From Branchiibius cervicis (GTDB lineage Bacteria > Actinomycetota > Actinomycetes > Actinomycetales > Dermatophilaceae): 64,000 nucleotides of DNA. Positions 1-7,992 of the stretch are shown piece by piece. Made by a program: the position numbers and the translations under genes. Each line of letters starts with the position of its first letter. Within the stretch, counting starts at the first letter, position 1. The stretch spans positions 2,604,001-2,668,000 of the forward strand of contig NZ_JBHSWJ010000002.1 of assembly GCF_042661605.1 (NCBI RefSeq), in the 5' to 3' direction. The notes beneath the pieces were generated by a model. The model ran no database searches. It was not told the origin of the DNA and saw nothing but the letters and a program-made list of their open reading frames with translations.

Positions 1-582
1 TGACCTTCTCACCGCCGCCGGCGATCCAGATCGGGATGCGGTTGGTCTCACTGGTGGTCTGCACCGGCTGCGGATGGCACAGCGCGCCGTCGACCTGGTA
101 GTACTTTCCGTCCAGCGTCGCCGACCCGGTCGTCCACATCTGCCGGAATATCTCAACACCTTCCCGCAGGCGGCCCAATCGCTCACCGGCAGGGGGAATC
201 CGTACCCGTAGGCGCGCCATTCGTGCTCGTACCAGCCGCCGCCGATGCCCATCTCGACGCGGCCGCCGCTGATGACGTCGACGGTGGCGGCGACTTTGGC
301 CAGGTAGGTCGGCTCGCGGTAACTCATGCAGGTTCACATCTGGCCCAGTCGCACCCGAGCCGTCGACGCGGCGTACGCCGACATCAGGCTCCACGCCTCG
401 TGCGTGGCCTGGTCGCTGGGCTGCGGCGTGGTGTGGAAGTGGTCGTAGACCCACAACGACTCCCAGTTCGGATCCGCGTCGATCGTCGACGCCAGGCCGG
501 ACATCACCTCCCACTGCCGGGCCGGGTCGATCCCCACCAGATCGAACCGCCACCCCTGGGGCACGAACGCACCGAATCGCAT
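1..582 (-). pseudogene. LLM-class F420-dependent oxidoreductase, broken and cut by the window edge
   Basis: The N-terminus (MRFGAFVPQGWRFDL, ATG at 582) and the downstream text (MSYREPTYLAKVAATVD, GGRVEMGIGGGWYEHEW) are typical of luciferase-like F420-dependent flavin oxidoreductases, which use F420 or FMN to oxidise or reduce small molecules. Two lesions are visible. Codon 83 or so is TGA at 334-336 where the family has Cys (GQM-C-TCMSYRE; TGC to TGA), and the frame slips at the C-run complementary to 192-196, where one more base would restore FPPAGERLGRLREG. The 3' part lies beyond base 1. The gene follows purE by 1 nt, so it would be the last gene of a purK-purE operon. The substitution cannot be a homopolymer error, so a real pseudogene is plausible. 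Confidence 0.75.
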
Positions 583-583
583 G

Positions 584-1099
584 TCAGCTCCCTGCAATCT
601 CTGATCGAAGCGACGCACCCTTGGCGTGCGCCTGGTCCCGCAAGGTGGACTGGAAGTCCACCATCGACGTACGCACGTGGGCAGCAAGCGAATCCGTCCC
701 AGAGGCGATGATCCTGGCCGCGAGCAGCCCCGCGTTGCGTGCTCCGCCGATCGACACGGTCGCCACCGGCACGCCTGCCGGCATCTGCACGATCGACAGC
801 AACGAGTCCATCCCGTCCAGGTACTTCAGCGGCACGGGTACGCCGATCACGGGCAGCGGGGTCACCGCGGCGAGCATGCCGGGCAGGTGGGCAGCCCCGC
901 CGGCACCGGCGATGATGACGCGCAGTCCCCGGCCCGCGGCGTGCTGGCCGTACTCGATCATCTCGGTCGGCATCCGGTGGGCCGACACCACGTCGGCCTC
1001 GAACCCGATCCCGAACTCCGTCAGCGCGTCGGCGGCCAGTTTCATCACCGGCCAGTCCGAGTCGCTGCCCATCACCACACCGACGATCGGATCACTCAC
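584..1099 (-). CDS. purE: N5-carboxyaminoimidazole ribonucleotide mutase
   Basis: PurE interconverts N5-CAIR and CAIR in de novo purine synthesis. The class I signature is present: GVVMGSDSDWPVM near the N-terminus and GAGGAAHLPGMLAA in the middle, with a total of 171 residues, normal for the family. I place the start at GTG 1099, which overlaps the purK stop by 8 nt (GTGAGTGA) and has GGAGG about 10 nt upstream. A longer reading from 1144 would add residues (MSGAATLPTTWREL) encoded inside purK and is not needed. It acts as the partner of PurK, encoded immediately upstream. Confidence 0.95.
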   Translation of the reverse strand: MSDPIVGVVMGSDSDWPVMKLAADALTEFGIGFEADVVSAHRMPTEMIEYGQHAAGRGLRVIIAGAGGAAHLPGMLAAVTPLPVIGVPVPLKYLDGMDSLLSIVQMPAGVPVATVSIGGARNAGLLAARIIASGTDSLAAHVRTSMVDFQSTLRDQAHAKGASLRSEIAGS

Positions 1100-2252
1100 G
1101 GACAGTTCCCTCCAGGTAGTCGGCAGCGTGGCGGCCCCGCTCACGCAGGTCGGCCAGATCAGTACCCGTCAGGTTGACGTGGCCGATCTTGCGGCCGGGC
1201 CGGACCGCCTTGCCGTACAGGTGGATCTTCAGCCCGGGATCACGAGCCATCAGGTGCCGGTAGGTGGGATACAGATCCTCGTCCCGGCCGCCGAGCACGT
1301 TGGTCATCACCGTCCACTGCTCGAGCGGGCGCGGCGAGCCCAGCGGCAGGTCGAGCACCGCGCGCAGGTGCTGTTCGAATTGCCCGGTGACCGCTCCGTC
1401 CATCGTCCAGTGGCCGCTGTTGTGCGGGCGCATCGCCAGTTCGTTCACGACGAAACCGCCGTCGGGCAGTTCGAAGGTCTCCATCGCCATGACCCCGGTC
1501 ACGCCGAGTTCGCCCGCGATCCGCAGCGCCGCCTCGGTCGCCCGAGCGGCGAGGTCCGGCCGCAGCTGCGGCGCCGGCGCGAGGACCTCGGTGCAGATGC
1601 CGCCGGTCTGGACGGTGTGCACCACCGGCCAGGCAGCGGCCTGCCCCGATGGGCTGCGGGCGACCAGGACCGCCAGTTCACGCACGAACGGGACCGCTTC
1701 CTCAGCGAGTAGGGGCTCCCCGTGGGCCAGCCAGTCGGCCGCATCGTCCACCGACGACACCAGCAGGACGCCCTTGCCGTCGTACCCGCCGGTGGGCGTC
1801 TTGAGCACCACCGGCCAGCCGTGCGTCGCCGCGAACGCGGTGAGTTCCTCCGCGGTCCGCACTCCGGCCCACGCCGGGCACGGCACGCCCATGCCGGTCA
1901 GTCGCTTCCTCATGGCGAGCTTGTCCTGGGCGTAGACCAGCGCCTCCGGCGAGGGATGCACGGCGACACCCGCCTCGACCAGCGCGTGCAGAACGTTTTG
2001 GGGGACGTGCTCGTGGTCGAAGGTGATCACGTCACAGTCACGGGCGAAGGCCAGCACCGTGTCGACGTCGGTGTAGTCGCCTACCGGAGCGGACGGGACG
2101 ACGAATCGGGCCGCCGAATCAGCGGATTCACACAGAACCGACAGCGTGATGTCGAGATTGACCGCGGCGGGTGCGCACATCCGGGCCAATTGACCGCCGC
2201 CGATGATGCCCACGACCGGAAAGCCGCCTGGAGCCCGTCGCGGTGCCGTCAC
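1092..2252 (-). CDS. purK: N5-carboxyaminoimidazole ribonucleotide synthase
   Basis: PurK is an ATP-grasp enzyme that carboxylates AIR with ATP and bicarbonate to give N5-CAIR, the substrate of PurE. The 386-residue product starts at GTG 2252 and shows the nucleotide-fold start GIIGGGQLARM, the ATP-grasp stretch TPTGGYDGKG, and the C-terminal catalytic part with NELAMRPHNSGHWT. It is co-transcribed with purE through an 8-nt overlap. A TACGAT box 6 nt before the GTG suggests a leaderless transcript. Confidence 0.95.
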   Translation of the reverse strand: MTAPRRAPGGFPVVGIIGGGQLARMCAPAAVNLDITLSVLCESADSAARFVVPSAPVGDYTDVDTVLAFARDCDVITFDHEHVPQNVLHALVEAGVAVHPSPEALVYAQDKLAMRKRLTGMGVPCPAWAGVRTAEELTAFAATHGWPVVLKTPTGGYDGKGVLLVSSVDDAADWLAHGEPLLAEEAVPFVRELAVLVARSPSGQAAAWPVVHTVQTGGICTEVLAPAPQLRPDLAARATEAALRIAGELGVTGVMAMETFELPDGGFVVNELAMRPHNSGHWTMDGAVTGQFEQHLRAVLDLPLGSPRPLEQWTVMTNVLGGRDEDLYPTYRHLMARDPGLKIHLYGKAVRPGRKIGHVNLTGTDLADLRERGRHAADYLEGTVRE

Positions 2253-2264
2253 GCCGCTATCGTA
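2253..2264 (-). promoter_or_regulatory. putative leaderless promoter of purK
   Basis: On the minus strand TACGAT (complement of 2259-2264) matches the actinobacterial -10 pattern TANNNT and ends 6 nt before the GTG start of purK, the spacing expected when transcription starts at the start codon. No clear -35 was seen. Confidence 0.5.
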
Positions 2265-2275
2265 GGGGGTTACCC

Positions 2276-2785
2276 TTGGACCTCGTGCGTACCCGCCTCA
2301 TCGACGCCTTCCACCGACTGTGGCGTGAGCTGGCCAAGTTCGGAGTCATCGGCGCGATCTCCTTCGTCATCGACCTGGGCGGGTACAACGTGCTCATCGC
2401 CGGCCCGATGTCGCATAAGGTGACCACCGCGAAAATCATCAGCGGCGCCGTGGCGACTGCCTTCGCCTGGGTCGGCAACCGGTACTGGACCTTCCGGGAC
2501 CGGCGCAACCGGCCGGTTCATCACGAGGTGTTCCTGTTCTTCGCCGTCAACGGCGTCGCGCTGGCGATTTCCGCCGCGTGGGTCGCCTTCGCCCACTACG
2601 TGTTGCACGCCCACACCACGTTGATGCTCAACGTGCATGCGTTCATCGGCATCGGACTCGGAACCGTCTTCCGCTTCTGGGCCTACCGCAACGTGGTCTT
2701 CGCCAATGAGGACGTCGACGGCGACGGCGCCGAAGCGGCTCAGGATCGCGATTCGGAGAGGAACAGCGCGAACACCGCCGGATGA
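2276..2785 (+). CDS. GtrA family membrane protein
   Basis: This small membrane protein of about 169 residues has four hydrophobic helices (starting FGVIGAISFVIDLGGYN, AVATAFAWVGNRYW, FFAVNGVALAISAAW and HAFIGIGLGTVFRFW) with the GtrA hallmark NRYWTFRDR between helices 2 and 3. GtrA proteins are thought to help move polyprenyl-linked sugars across the membrane. I prefer TTG 2276, with AGGGGG 6 nt upstream; GTG 2285 is an alternative. The 3' end overlaps the convergent kinase gene by 46 nt. GtrA next to purK is common in actinobacteria. Confidence 0.85.
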   Translation: MDLVRTRLIDAFHRLWRELAKFGVIGAISFVIDLGGYNVLIAGPMSHKVTTAKIISGAVATAFAWVGNRYWTFRDRRNRPVHHEVFLFFAVNGVALAISAAWVAFAHYVLHAHTTLMLNVHAFIGIGLGTVFRFWAYRNVVFANEDVDGDGAEAAQDRDSERNSANTAG

Positions 2786-3693
2786 GCCGAACGCAGTTCG
2801 AGCCGGCCGCCGTTCGCGGCTGCCAGGTCACGCGCGAGGGCCAGGCCGAGCCCGGTGCCGCCGGTGCTGACCCGTCGCTCGAAGATCCGCGGCGCTAGCG
2901 CGGCGTCCACCCCCGGGCCGTGATCGGAGACTTCGACCACCACCGACGGTCCGTTACTGCGGGCCCGCACCTCCACGGTGCCGGCGCCGTGGATGAGCGC
3001 GTTCTCCAGCAGGGTCGACAGCACCTGAGCAAGATCACCGCGGGCGCACAGCACCTGTAGCCCGCGCTGTCCCGTCACCCGCACGGCCCGGCGCGCTCCG
3101 GTGAACGCCGGCTGCCATTCCCGTTGCAGGGCCGCGATGACCGAGTCCAGGGAAACGGTCTCGGCAGGTTCGTCGTCCTGGGTGCGGGTGCGATGCAGCA
3201 GTTGCTCCACCACGTCGGTCAGCCGTTCCACCTGCTCGATGGCGGCGTGCGCCTCCTCATGGATGAAGACGATGTCGTCGGTCTCGGCAATCTCGTCCAG
3301 CCGCATCATCAGCGCTGTCAACGGGGTGCGCAATTGATGACTGGCGTCGGCCGCGAAGTCCCGTTCGGCGGCGATGCTGCGCGACAGGGAGGCAGCGCGC
3401 TGCTCGAACACCGCGGCGATCCGGTCGAACTCCTGGACGCCGCTGTTCAGCGGCGGACCGCTGCTCCCGACGCGGGTGTCCTCGGCGCGGCGGACGAGTT
3501 CATTCACCGACGACGTCACCCAGTCGACGTTGCGCACCGTCAGCCAGCAGGCGACCGCGAACGAAACGACCCCGGCAAGCAGCACGGCTAGTCGCGCTGG
3601 CCAATCGGTGGCGATGGCGATCCCTGCCACCGTGGGCGGCAGTCCGGCGCAGGTGAGGGCTACCAGCCCCTCGCGGGTCAGGCGCCGGCGCAC
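2740..3693 (-). CDS. two-component sensor histidine kinase
   Basis: The 317-residue product has two adjacent N-terminal membrane segments (about residues 9-28 and 35-52) with almost no extracytoplasmic loop, a short HAMP-like linker, then the kinase core: H box DASHQLRTPLTAL with His119, N box ENALIHG, G1 DHGPGV and G2 GTGLGLALAR. It should autophosphorylate at His119 and pass phosphate to the response regulator encoded 6 nt upstream. The near absence of a sensor loop suggests it senses a membrane or intracellular cue. The stimulus is unknown. Confidence 0.93.
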   Translation of the reverse strand: MRRRLTREGLVALTCAGLPPTVAGIAIATDWPARLAVLLAGVVSFAVACWLTVRNVDWVTSSVNELVRRAEDTRVGSSGPPLNSGVQEFDRIAAVFEQRAASLSRSIAAERDFAADASHQLRTPLTALMMRLDEIAETDDIVFIHEEAHAAIEQVERLTDVVEQLLHRTRTQDDEPAETVSLDSVIAALQREWQPAFTGARRAVRVTGQRGLQVLCARGDLAQVLSTLLENALIHGAGTVEVRARSNGPSVVVEVSDHGPGVDAALAPRIFERRVSTGGTGLGLALARDLAAANGGRLELRSAHPAVFALFLSESRS

Positions 3694-3699
3694 GTCAAC

Positions 3700-4374
3700 T
3701 CAGGTCCCGTCTGGTTGCTCGAACCGGAAACCGACCCCGCGGACCGTGGCGATGAACCTGGGGTTCGTCGCGTCGTCACCGAGTTTGCGCCGCAGGACCG
3801 AGACGTGCATGTCGAGGGTCTTGGTCGAGCCGTACCACGAGGTCTCCCAGATCTCCTGCATCAGCTGCTCACGCGAGACCACCTTGCCCGCCTCGCGCAC
3901 CAGGACCCGCAGCAGGTCGAACTCCTTGGCGGTCAGCTGCAGCTCCTCGTCGTCGATGAAGGCCCGGCGGCCCTCGGAATCGATCCGCACGAAGGCCTGG
4001 TCGTCCTCCGCGATGGGCTGACGCCGCAGGAGCGCACGGGCGCGGGCCAGCAGCTCGGCCAGGCGGAACGGCTTGGTCACGTAGTCGTCGGCTCCGGCGT
4101 CCAGCCCGACCACTGTGTCGACCTCGTCCGCGCGCGCCGTCAGGATCAGCACGGGTACCGAGTTTCCGGCGGCGCGCAGCCGGCGACAGACCTCCAGACC
4201 GTCCATCACCGGTAGGCCGAGATCCAGGATCAACAGATCGGGGTTGTCCTCCGCGCCCTGGAGTGCGGCCGCTCCATCGGGGGTCACCTCGACGTCGTAT
4301 CCCTCGCGACGCAAAGCGCGGGCCAGGGGTTCGGAAATCGTCGGATCGTCCTCCGCGAGCAGTACGCGTGTCAT
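3700..4374 (-). CDS. OmpR/PhoB family response regulator
   Basis: The 224-residue product begins with a receiver domain (MTRVLLAEDDPTISEPL; phospho-acceptor Asp51 in LILDLGLPVMDG; Lys101 in VTKPF). It ends with a winged-helix DNA-binding domain (LTAKEFDLLRVLVREAG, TLDMHVSVLRRKLGDD, TVRGVGFRFEQPDG). It is the first gene of a two-gene operon with the histidine kinase. The target genes cannot be read from the sequence. Confidence 0.95.
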   Translation of the reverse strand: MTRVLLAEDDPTISEPLARALRREGYDVEVTPDGAAALQGAEDNPDLLILDLGLPVMDGLEVCRRLRAAGNSVPVLILTARADEVDTVVGLDAGADDYVTKPFRLAELLARARALLRRQPIAEDDQAFVRIDSEGRRAFIDDEELQLTAKEFDLLRVLVREAGKVVSREQLMQEIWETSWYGSTKTLDMHVSVLRRKLGDDATNPRFIATVRGVGFRFEQPDGT

Positions 4375-4384
4375 GGTGTGGATG

Positions 4385-6184
4385 CTAGTGCGCCTCGCGC
4401 TTCAGCACCCACGGGATGACTTCACCCAGCCCGGTGAGGAATACGGTCGGGTGGGGTACGGCGCGAGCCAGGTTGCTACCGCTGATCGCGTCCGCGACCG
4501 CTTGGTCCACCAGCAGCGTGCCCGGATCGGCCGCGGAGGTCAGCCGCGCGGCCCGGTTCACGACCGTGCCGTACACGTCGCCCAACCGGGCAAGGACCCG
4601 GCCCTTGGCCATTCCCACGCGCATCCGGGGGATCACGTCGTCCTCGGCGGCCAGATCCAGCAGATCGAACCCGATCGCGACCGCGCCCTCGACGGTGGTG
4701 TGGGAGAACAGCACTTCATCGCCCACCGTCTTGATCAGGGCGCCGCCGTGCGACGCGACGATGTCCGAGGCGGTCGCTTCGAAGCGTGAGACGAGTTTGG
4801 CCAGTTCGCGTTCGGACAGTTCCCGCACCAACTGGGTGAAGTTCACCAGGTCGGCGAAGCCGATGGTGCGCACCACCCCGACGTGGCTCTCCGGCTCGGC
4901 GTCGGCGATCAACCGCGAAATGGCGACCGCCAGGTTGCGGCGCATCACGTAGTTGAGCAACGGCTCGAAGGTGTCCATCACCTGCACGGTCCGCTCCGCG
5001 GCGAGGAACGCTGTACGCGAATCGAAACCTTCGTTCTCGCCGGCGACCATGTCGGTGATCAGCTGCAACGCCCACATGGCCAGCCGATCGGTCGTGCGCC
5101 CGACCGCACGCGCCAGGCCAAGGGCCGTGGTGGTGTCCAGCGCCCCCTCGGCCATGGCCTCGTGCAGCCGTCGCAGCGCCTCAGCGTCGGCCTCGGTGAA
5201 GACCAGATCCTCGTCGCGGGGACTGGCGAACCCCAGAGCCCGCCAGATCAACCGCGTGGTCTCGGTGTCCGTCCCGACCGCGTGCGCCACATCCGCCCGG
5301 CGCATGGTGCGCGGCGAACCGAGCAGCTCCGACTCCAGCTGGTCGACGAACACCGCGGGGTCCGGTTGCTGGACCTTGAAGAACTCGTCGTCGATCTCGA
5401 CGGTGTCCCGGGGCCGCACGTGGACCACGTCTCCCGCGGCGTGCGGAATCTGTCCGCCCTGCGCATCCTGCAGAACGATCCGGCCCATGTCGTCGACGGC
5501 GACCGCTCGACCGACCTCGACCGGTCCGTCGCCGAGACTGATCTGCACCTGCTGACCGATGGTGACGCAGCTGGCCCGGTAGGTGTGATCCAGGCTGCCG
5601 TCGACCCAGGCGCCGCTGGTGCTGGAGAGCTCCTCCAACACCGTCGCGATGAGTTCTTCACGGCCGACGACGGCACCGCACAGCGACAGCGACGTGGCTC
5701 CGGGAAGCGGCAACTCCTCGCGGGCCTGGTACACGTTGATGCCCATCCCGATGATCACCAGCGGCTCCGGTGCACCCACGACGTTGCACAGGATGCCGGC
5801 CACCTTGCGCCACTCGTCGTGCAGGGTCGCCCGGGCCAGAACGTCATTTGGCCATTTCAGCCCCAGCTCGACATCGGTCAACCGGCGCAGACTGCGACGC
5901 AACGCCACACCGACCAGCAACGGCACCCAACCCCAGCGCGCCGGGTCCTCGGGCAGCGGCATGCTGACCGACAGGGCAACCGAGCTGCCGGGCGGGGCTT
6001 GCCACACCCGGTCCAAGCGGCCGCGGCCGGCGCTCTGGAAGTCCGCGGTGAGCGCGGTGAACGGCCGCGCGTCGCGCATCAACTCCTCGTTGGTGGACCC
6101 GACCTCGTCACGGACGTCGATCCCGGCCCACACCGTGCCGGCCAGACGCTCGCGCAACGCGTCGGCATCAAGATGGTGGCTCAC
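4385..6184 (-). CDS. birA: biotin protein ligase fused to class III adenylate cyclase
   Basis: One uninterrupted 599-codon frame (GTG 6184) encodes two proteins that are normally separate. Residues 1-255 form a biotin-[carboxylase] ligase: GRGRLDRVW (53-61), LKWPNDV with Lys110, KVAGIL, and a small C-terminal domain ending GDVVHV. Residues about 275-430 resemble the helical regulatory region found before Rv1264-type cyclases. Residues 435-560 are a class III cyclase with metal Asp445 (GFADLVNFT) and Asp489 (GDE), adenine-specifying Lys485 and Asp536, and transition-state Asn543 and Arg547. All catalytic residues are present. An in-frame GTG at residue 255 with GGAG about 11 nt upstream could also start a separate cyclase. 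The gene diverges from accD, whose carboxylase is a natural BirA client. Confidence 0.92.
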   Translation of the reverse strand: MSHHLDADALRERLAGTVWAGIDVRDEVGSTNEELMRDARPFTALTADFQSAGRGRLDRVWQAPPGSSVALSVSMPLPEDPARWGWVPLLVGVALRRSLRRLTDVELGLKWPNDVLARATLHDEWRKVAGILCNVVGAPEPLVIIGMGINVYQAREELPLPGATSLSLCGAVVGREELIATVLEELSSTSGAWVDGSLDHTYRASCVTIGQQVQISLGDGPVEVGRAVAVDDMGRIVLQDAQGGQIPHAAGDVVHVRPRDTVEIDDEFFKVQQPDPAVFVDQLESELLGSPRTMRRADVAHAVGTDTETTRLIWRALGFASPRDEDLVFTEADAEALRRLHEAMAEGALDTTTALGLARAVGRTTDRLAMWALQLITDMVAGENEGFDSRTAFLAAERTVQVMDTFEPLLNYVMRRNLAVAISRLIADAEPESHVGVVRTIGFADLVNFTQLVRELSERELAKLVSRFEATASDIVASHGGALIKTVGDEVLFSHTTVEGAVAIGFDLLDLAAEDDVIPRMRVGMAKGRVLARLGDVYGTVVNRAARLTSAADPGTLLVDQAVADAISGSNLARAVPHPTVFLTGLGEVIPWVLKREAH

Positions 6185-6208
6185 GACACAAGGCTAGAGT
6201 CTTGACGC
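6185..6208. promoter_or_regulatory. divergent leaderless promoters of birA and accD
   Basis: Only 24 nt separate the two start codons. On the plus strand TAGAGT (6195-6200) lies 8 nt before the accD ATG. On the minus strand TAGCCT (complement of 6191-6196) lies 6 nt before the birA GTG. The two -10 boxes overlap by 2 nt, so the polymerases should compete for this site. Confidence 0.6.
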
Positions 6209-7828
6209 ATGAGCGCCGTCGCCACTCCCGATCCTTCGTCCGCTCCGGATCCCCACTCGACCGCCGGCCGGTTGGCGGAGTTGGACCGCCGCCTGGATGA
6301 CGCGGTGCACGCCGGGTCGGACCGGGCGATCGAGAAACAGCACGCCAAAGGCAAGTTGACCGCCCGCGAACGGATCGACGCGTTGCTCGACGAAGGCTCG
6401 TTCACCGAGTTGGACGCCCTGGCCCGGCACCGCTCCGTCGCGTTCGGTCAGGACAAGAATCGCCCGTACGGCGATGGCGTGGTGACCGGGTACGGCACCA
6501 TCGACGGGCGCACGGTCTGCGTGTTCTCCCAGGACTTCACCGTCTTCGGCGGCTCCCTGGGTGAGGTCTTCGGCGAGAAGATCGTCAAGGTCATGGACCT
6601 GGCACTCAAGATCGGCTGCCCGGTGGTCGGCATCAACGATTCCGGCGGCGCCCGTATCCAGGAAGGGGTGGTCGCGCTCGGTCTCTACGCCGAGATCTTC
6701 CGCCGCAACGTGCTGTCCTCGGGTGTCATCCCGCAGATCTCCCTGGTCGTCGGCCCGTGCGCCGGCGGAGCGGTCTACTCCCCCGCGATGACCGACTTCA
6801 CCGTCATGGTCGACCAGACCTCGCACATGTTCGTCACCGGTCCGGACGTCATCAAGACCGTCACGGGCGAAGACGTCGGCATGGAGGAGTTGGGCGGCGC
6901 CCGCACCCACAACACCCGCTCCGGTGTCGCGCACTACATGGCCAGCGACGAGCAGGATGCCATCGACTACGTCAAGGACCTGCTGTCCTACCTGCCGGCC
7001 AACAACATGGACGACCCGGTCCTCTACCCGGCCGGCGAGATCGGCGAGCCGACCGACGACGATCTGGCGCTGGACACCCTCATCCCCGACTCGGCCAATG
7101 TGCCCTACGACATCGTCACGGCGGTCCGGGCGGTGTGCGACGACGGCGAGTTCTTGCAGGTGCAGGAACTCTTCGCGCCCAACATCGTCTGCGGCTTCGG
7201 CCGGGTCGACGGGTCGCCGGTCGGCGTGATCGCCAACCAGCCGCTGCAACTGGCCGGCACTCTCAACATCGACGCTTCGGAGAAGGCCGCCCGCTTCGTG
7301 CGCACCTGCGACGCCTTCAACATCCCGATCCTCACCTTCGTCGACGTCCCGGGCTTCTTGCCCGGCACCGACCAGGAGTGGGGCGGCATCATCCGCCGGG
7401 GCGCCAAACTGCTCTACGCCTACTGCGAGGCAACGGTGCCGTTGGTCACCGTGATCACCCGCAAGGCCTACGGCGGCGCCTACGACGTGATGGGTTCCAA
7501 GCACATCGGCGCCGACATCAACCTGGCCTGGCCCACCGCGCAGATCGCGGTCATGGGCGCTCAGGGCGCGGTCAACATCCTGCACCGACGCGAGCTGAAG
7601 AAGGTCGCCGAGAAGCACGACGACGCCGCCGTGCAGACCCGCCGGCAGGAACTGATCACCGAGTACGAGGACACCCTGGCCAACCCGTACATCGCTGCGG
7701 AGCGCGGTTACGTCGATGCGGTGATCCAGCCCTCGCAGACCCGGATCGAGGTCACCAAGGCGTTGCGGGCACTCAAGACCAAACGGGAGAAACTGCCGCC
7801 CAAGAAGCACGGGAACATCCCGCTGTGA
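6209..7828 (+). CDS. accD: acyl-CoA (propionyl-CoA) carboxylase carboxyltransferase beta subunit
   Basis: This 539-residue protein transfers the carboxyl group from biotin to an acyl-CoA, giving malonyl- or methylmalonyl-CoA. Both oxyanion-hole regions are visible: INDSGGARIQEG followed by GPCAGGAVYSPAMTD in the N half, and RKAYGGAYDVMGSKH followed by AVMGAQGAVNILHRR in the C half. Length and sequence are those of the AccD5/PccB type. The gene overlaps accE by 4 nt (GTGA). The biotin carboxylase/BCCP partner is encoded at 18321-20081 and the biotin ligase is the divergent neighbour. Methylmalonyl-CoA mutase at 48640-50210 could consume its product. Confidence 0.95.
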   Translation: MSAVATPDPSSAPDPHSTAGRLAELDRRLDDAVHAGSDRAIEKQHAKGKLTARERIDALLDEGSFTELDALARHRSVAFGQDKNRPYGDGVVTGYGTIDGRTVCVFSQDFTVFGGSLGEVFGEKIVKVMDLALKIGCPVVGINDSGGARIQEGVVALGLYAEIFRRNVLSSGVIPQISLVVGPCAGGAVYSPAMTDFTVMVDQTSHMFVTGPDVIKTVTGEDVGMEELGGARTHNTRSGVAHYMASDEQDAIDYVKDLLSYLPANNMDDPVLYPAGEIGEPTDDDLALDTLIPDSANVPYDIVTAVRAVCDDGEFLQVQELFAPNIVCGFGRVDGSPVGVIANQPLQLAGTLNIDASEKAARFVRTCDAFNIPILTFVDVPGFLPGTDQEWGGIIRRGAKLLYAYCEATVPLVTVITRKAYGGAYDVMGSKHIGADINLAWPTAQIAVMGAQGAVNILHRRELKKVAEKHDDAAVQTRRQELITEYEDTLANPYIAAERGYVDAVIQPSQTRIEVTKALRALKTKREKLPPKKHGNIPL

Positions 7829-7983
7829 CCCTCACGATCGTCTCGGGCAACCCGACCCCGGAGGAACTGGCCGCCCTGGTCGCCGTCCTGGCCGCCGCGA
7901 AACCGCCCGCCCCCGCGCCTGCGCCGCGCTCTCGGTGGCAGGGCCGGACCCCGTGGGCGTCGCGGTCCTGGCACGGGCGCTAA
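7825..7983 (+). CDS. accE: acyl-CoA carboxylase epsilon subunit
   Basis: A 52-residue product starts at GTG 7825, which overlaps the accD stop as GTGA. It has the short epsilon layout: a beta start (LTIVSGNPTPEELAALVAVL), then an Ala/Pro linker and a basic Trp-containing tail (SRWQGRTPWASRSWHGR). Epsilon subunits are small actinobacterial proteins that hold the alpha and beta carboxylase subunits together and raise activity. Its position directly behind accD is diagnostic. Confidence 0.85.
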   Translation: MTLTIVSGNPTPEELAALVAVLAAAKPPAPAPAPRSRWQGRTPWASRSWHGR

Positions 7984-7992
7984 CGTCGAGGC

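Noticed and set aside
6194..7810. 538-codon open frame antisense to accD
   Set aside because: It mirrors accD codon for codon, with Gly/His/Asp/Val-rich sequence and no recognisable domain.
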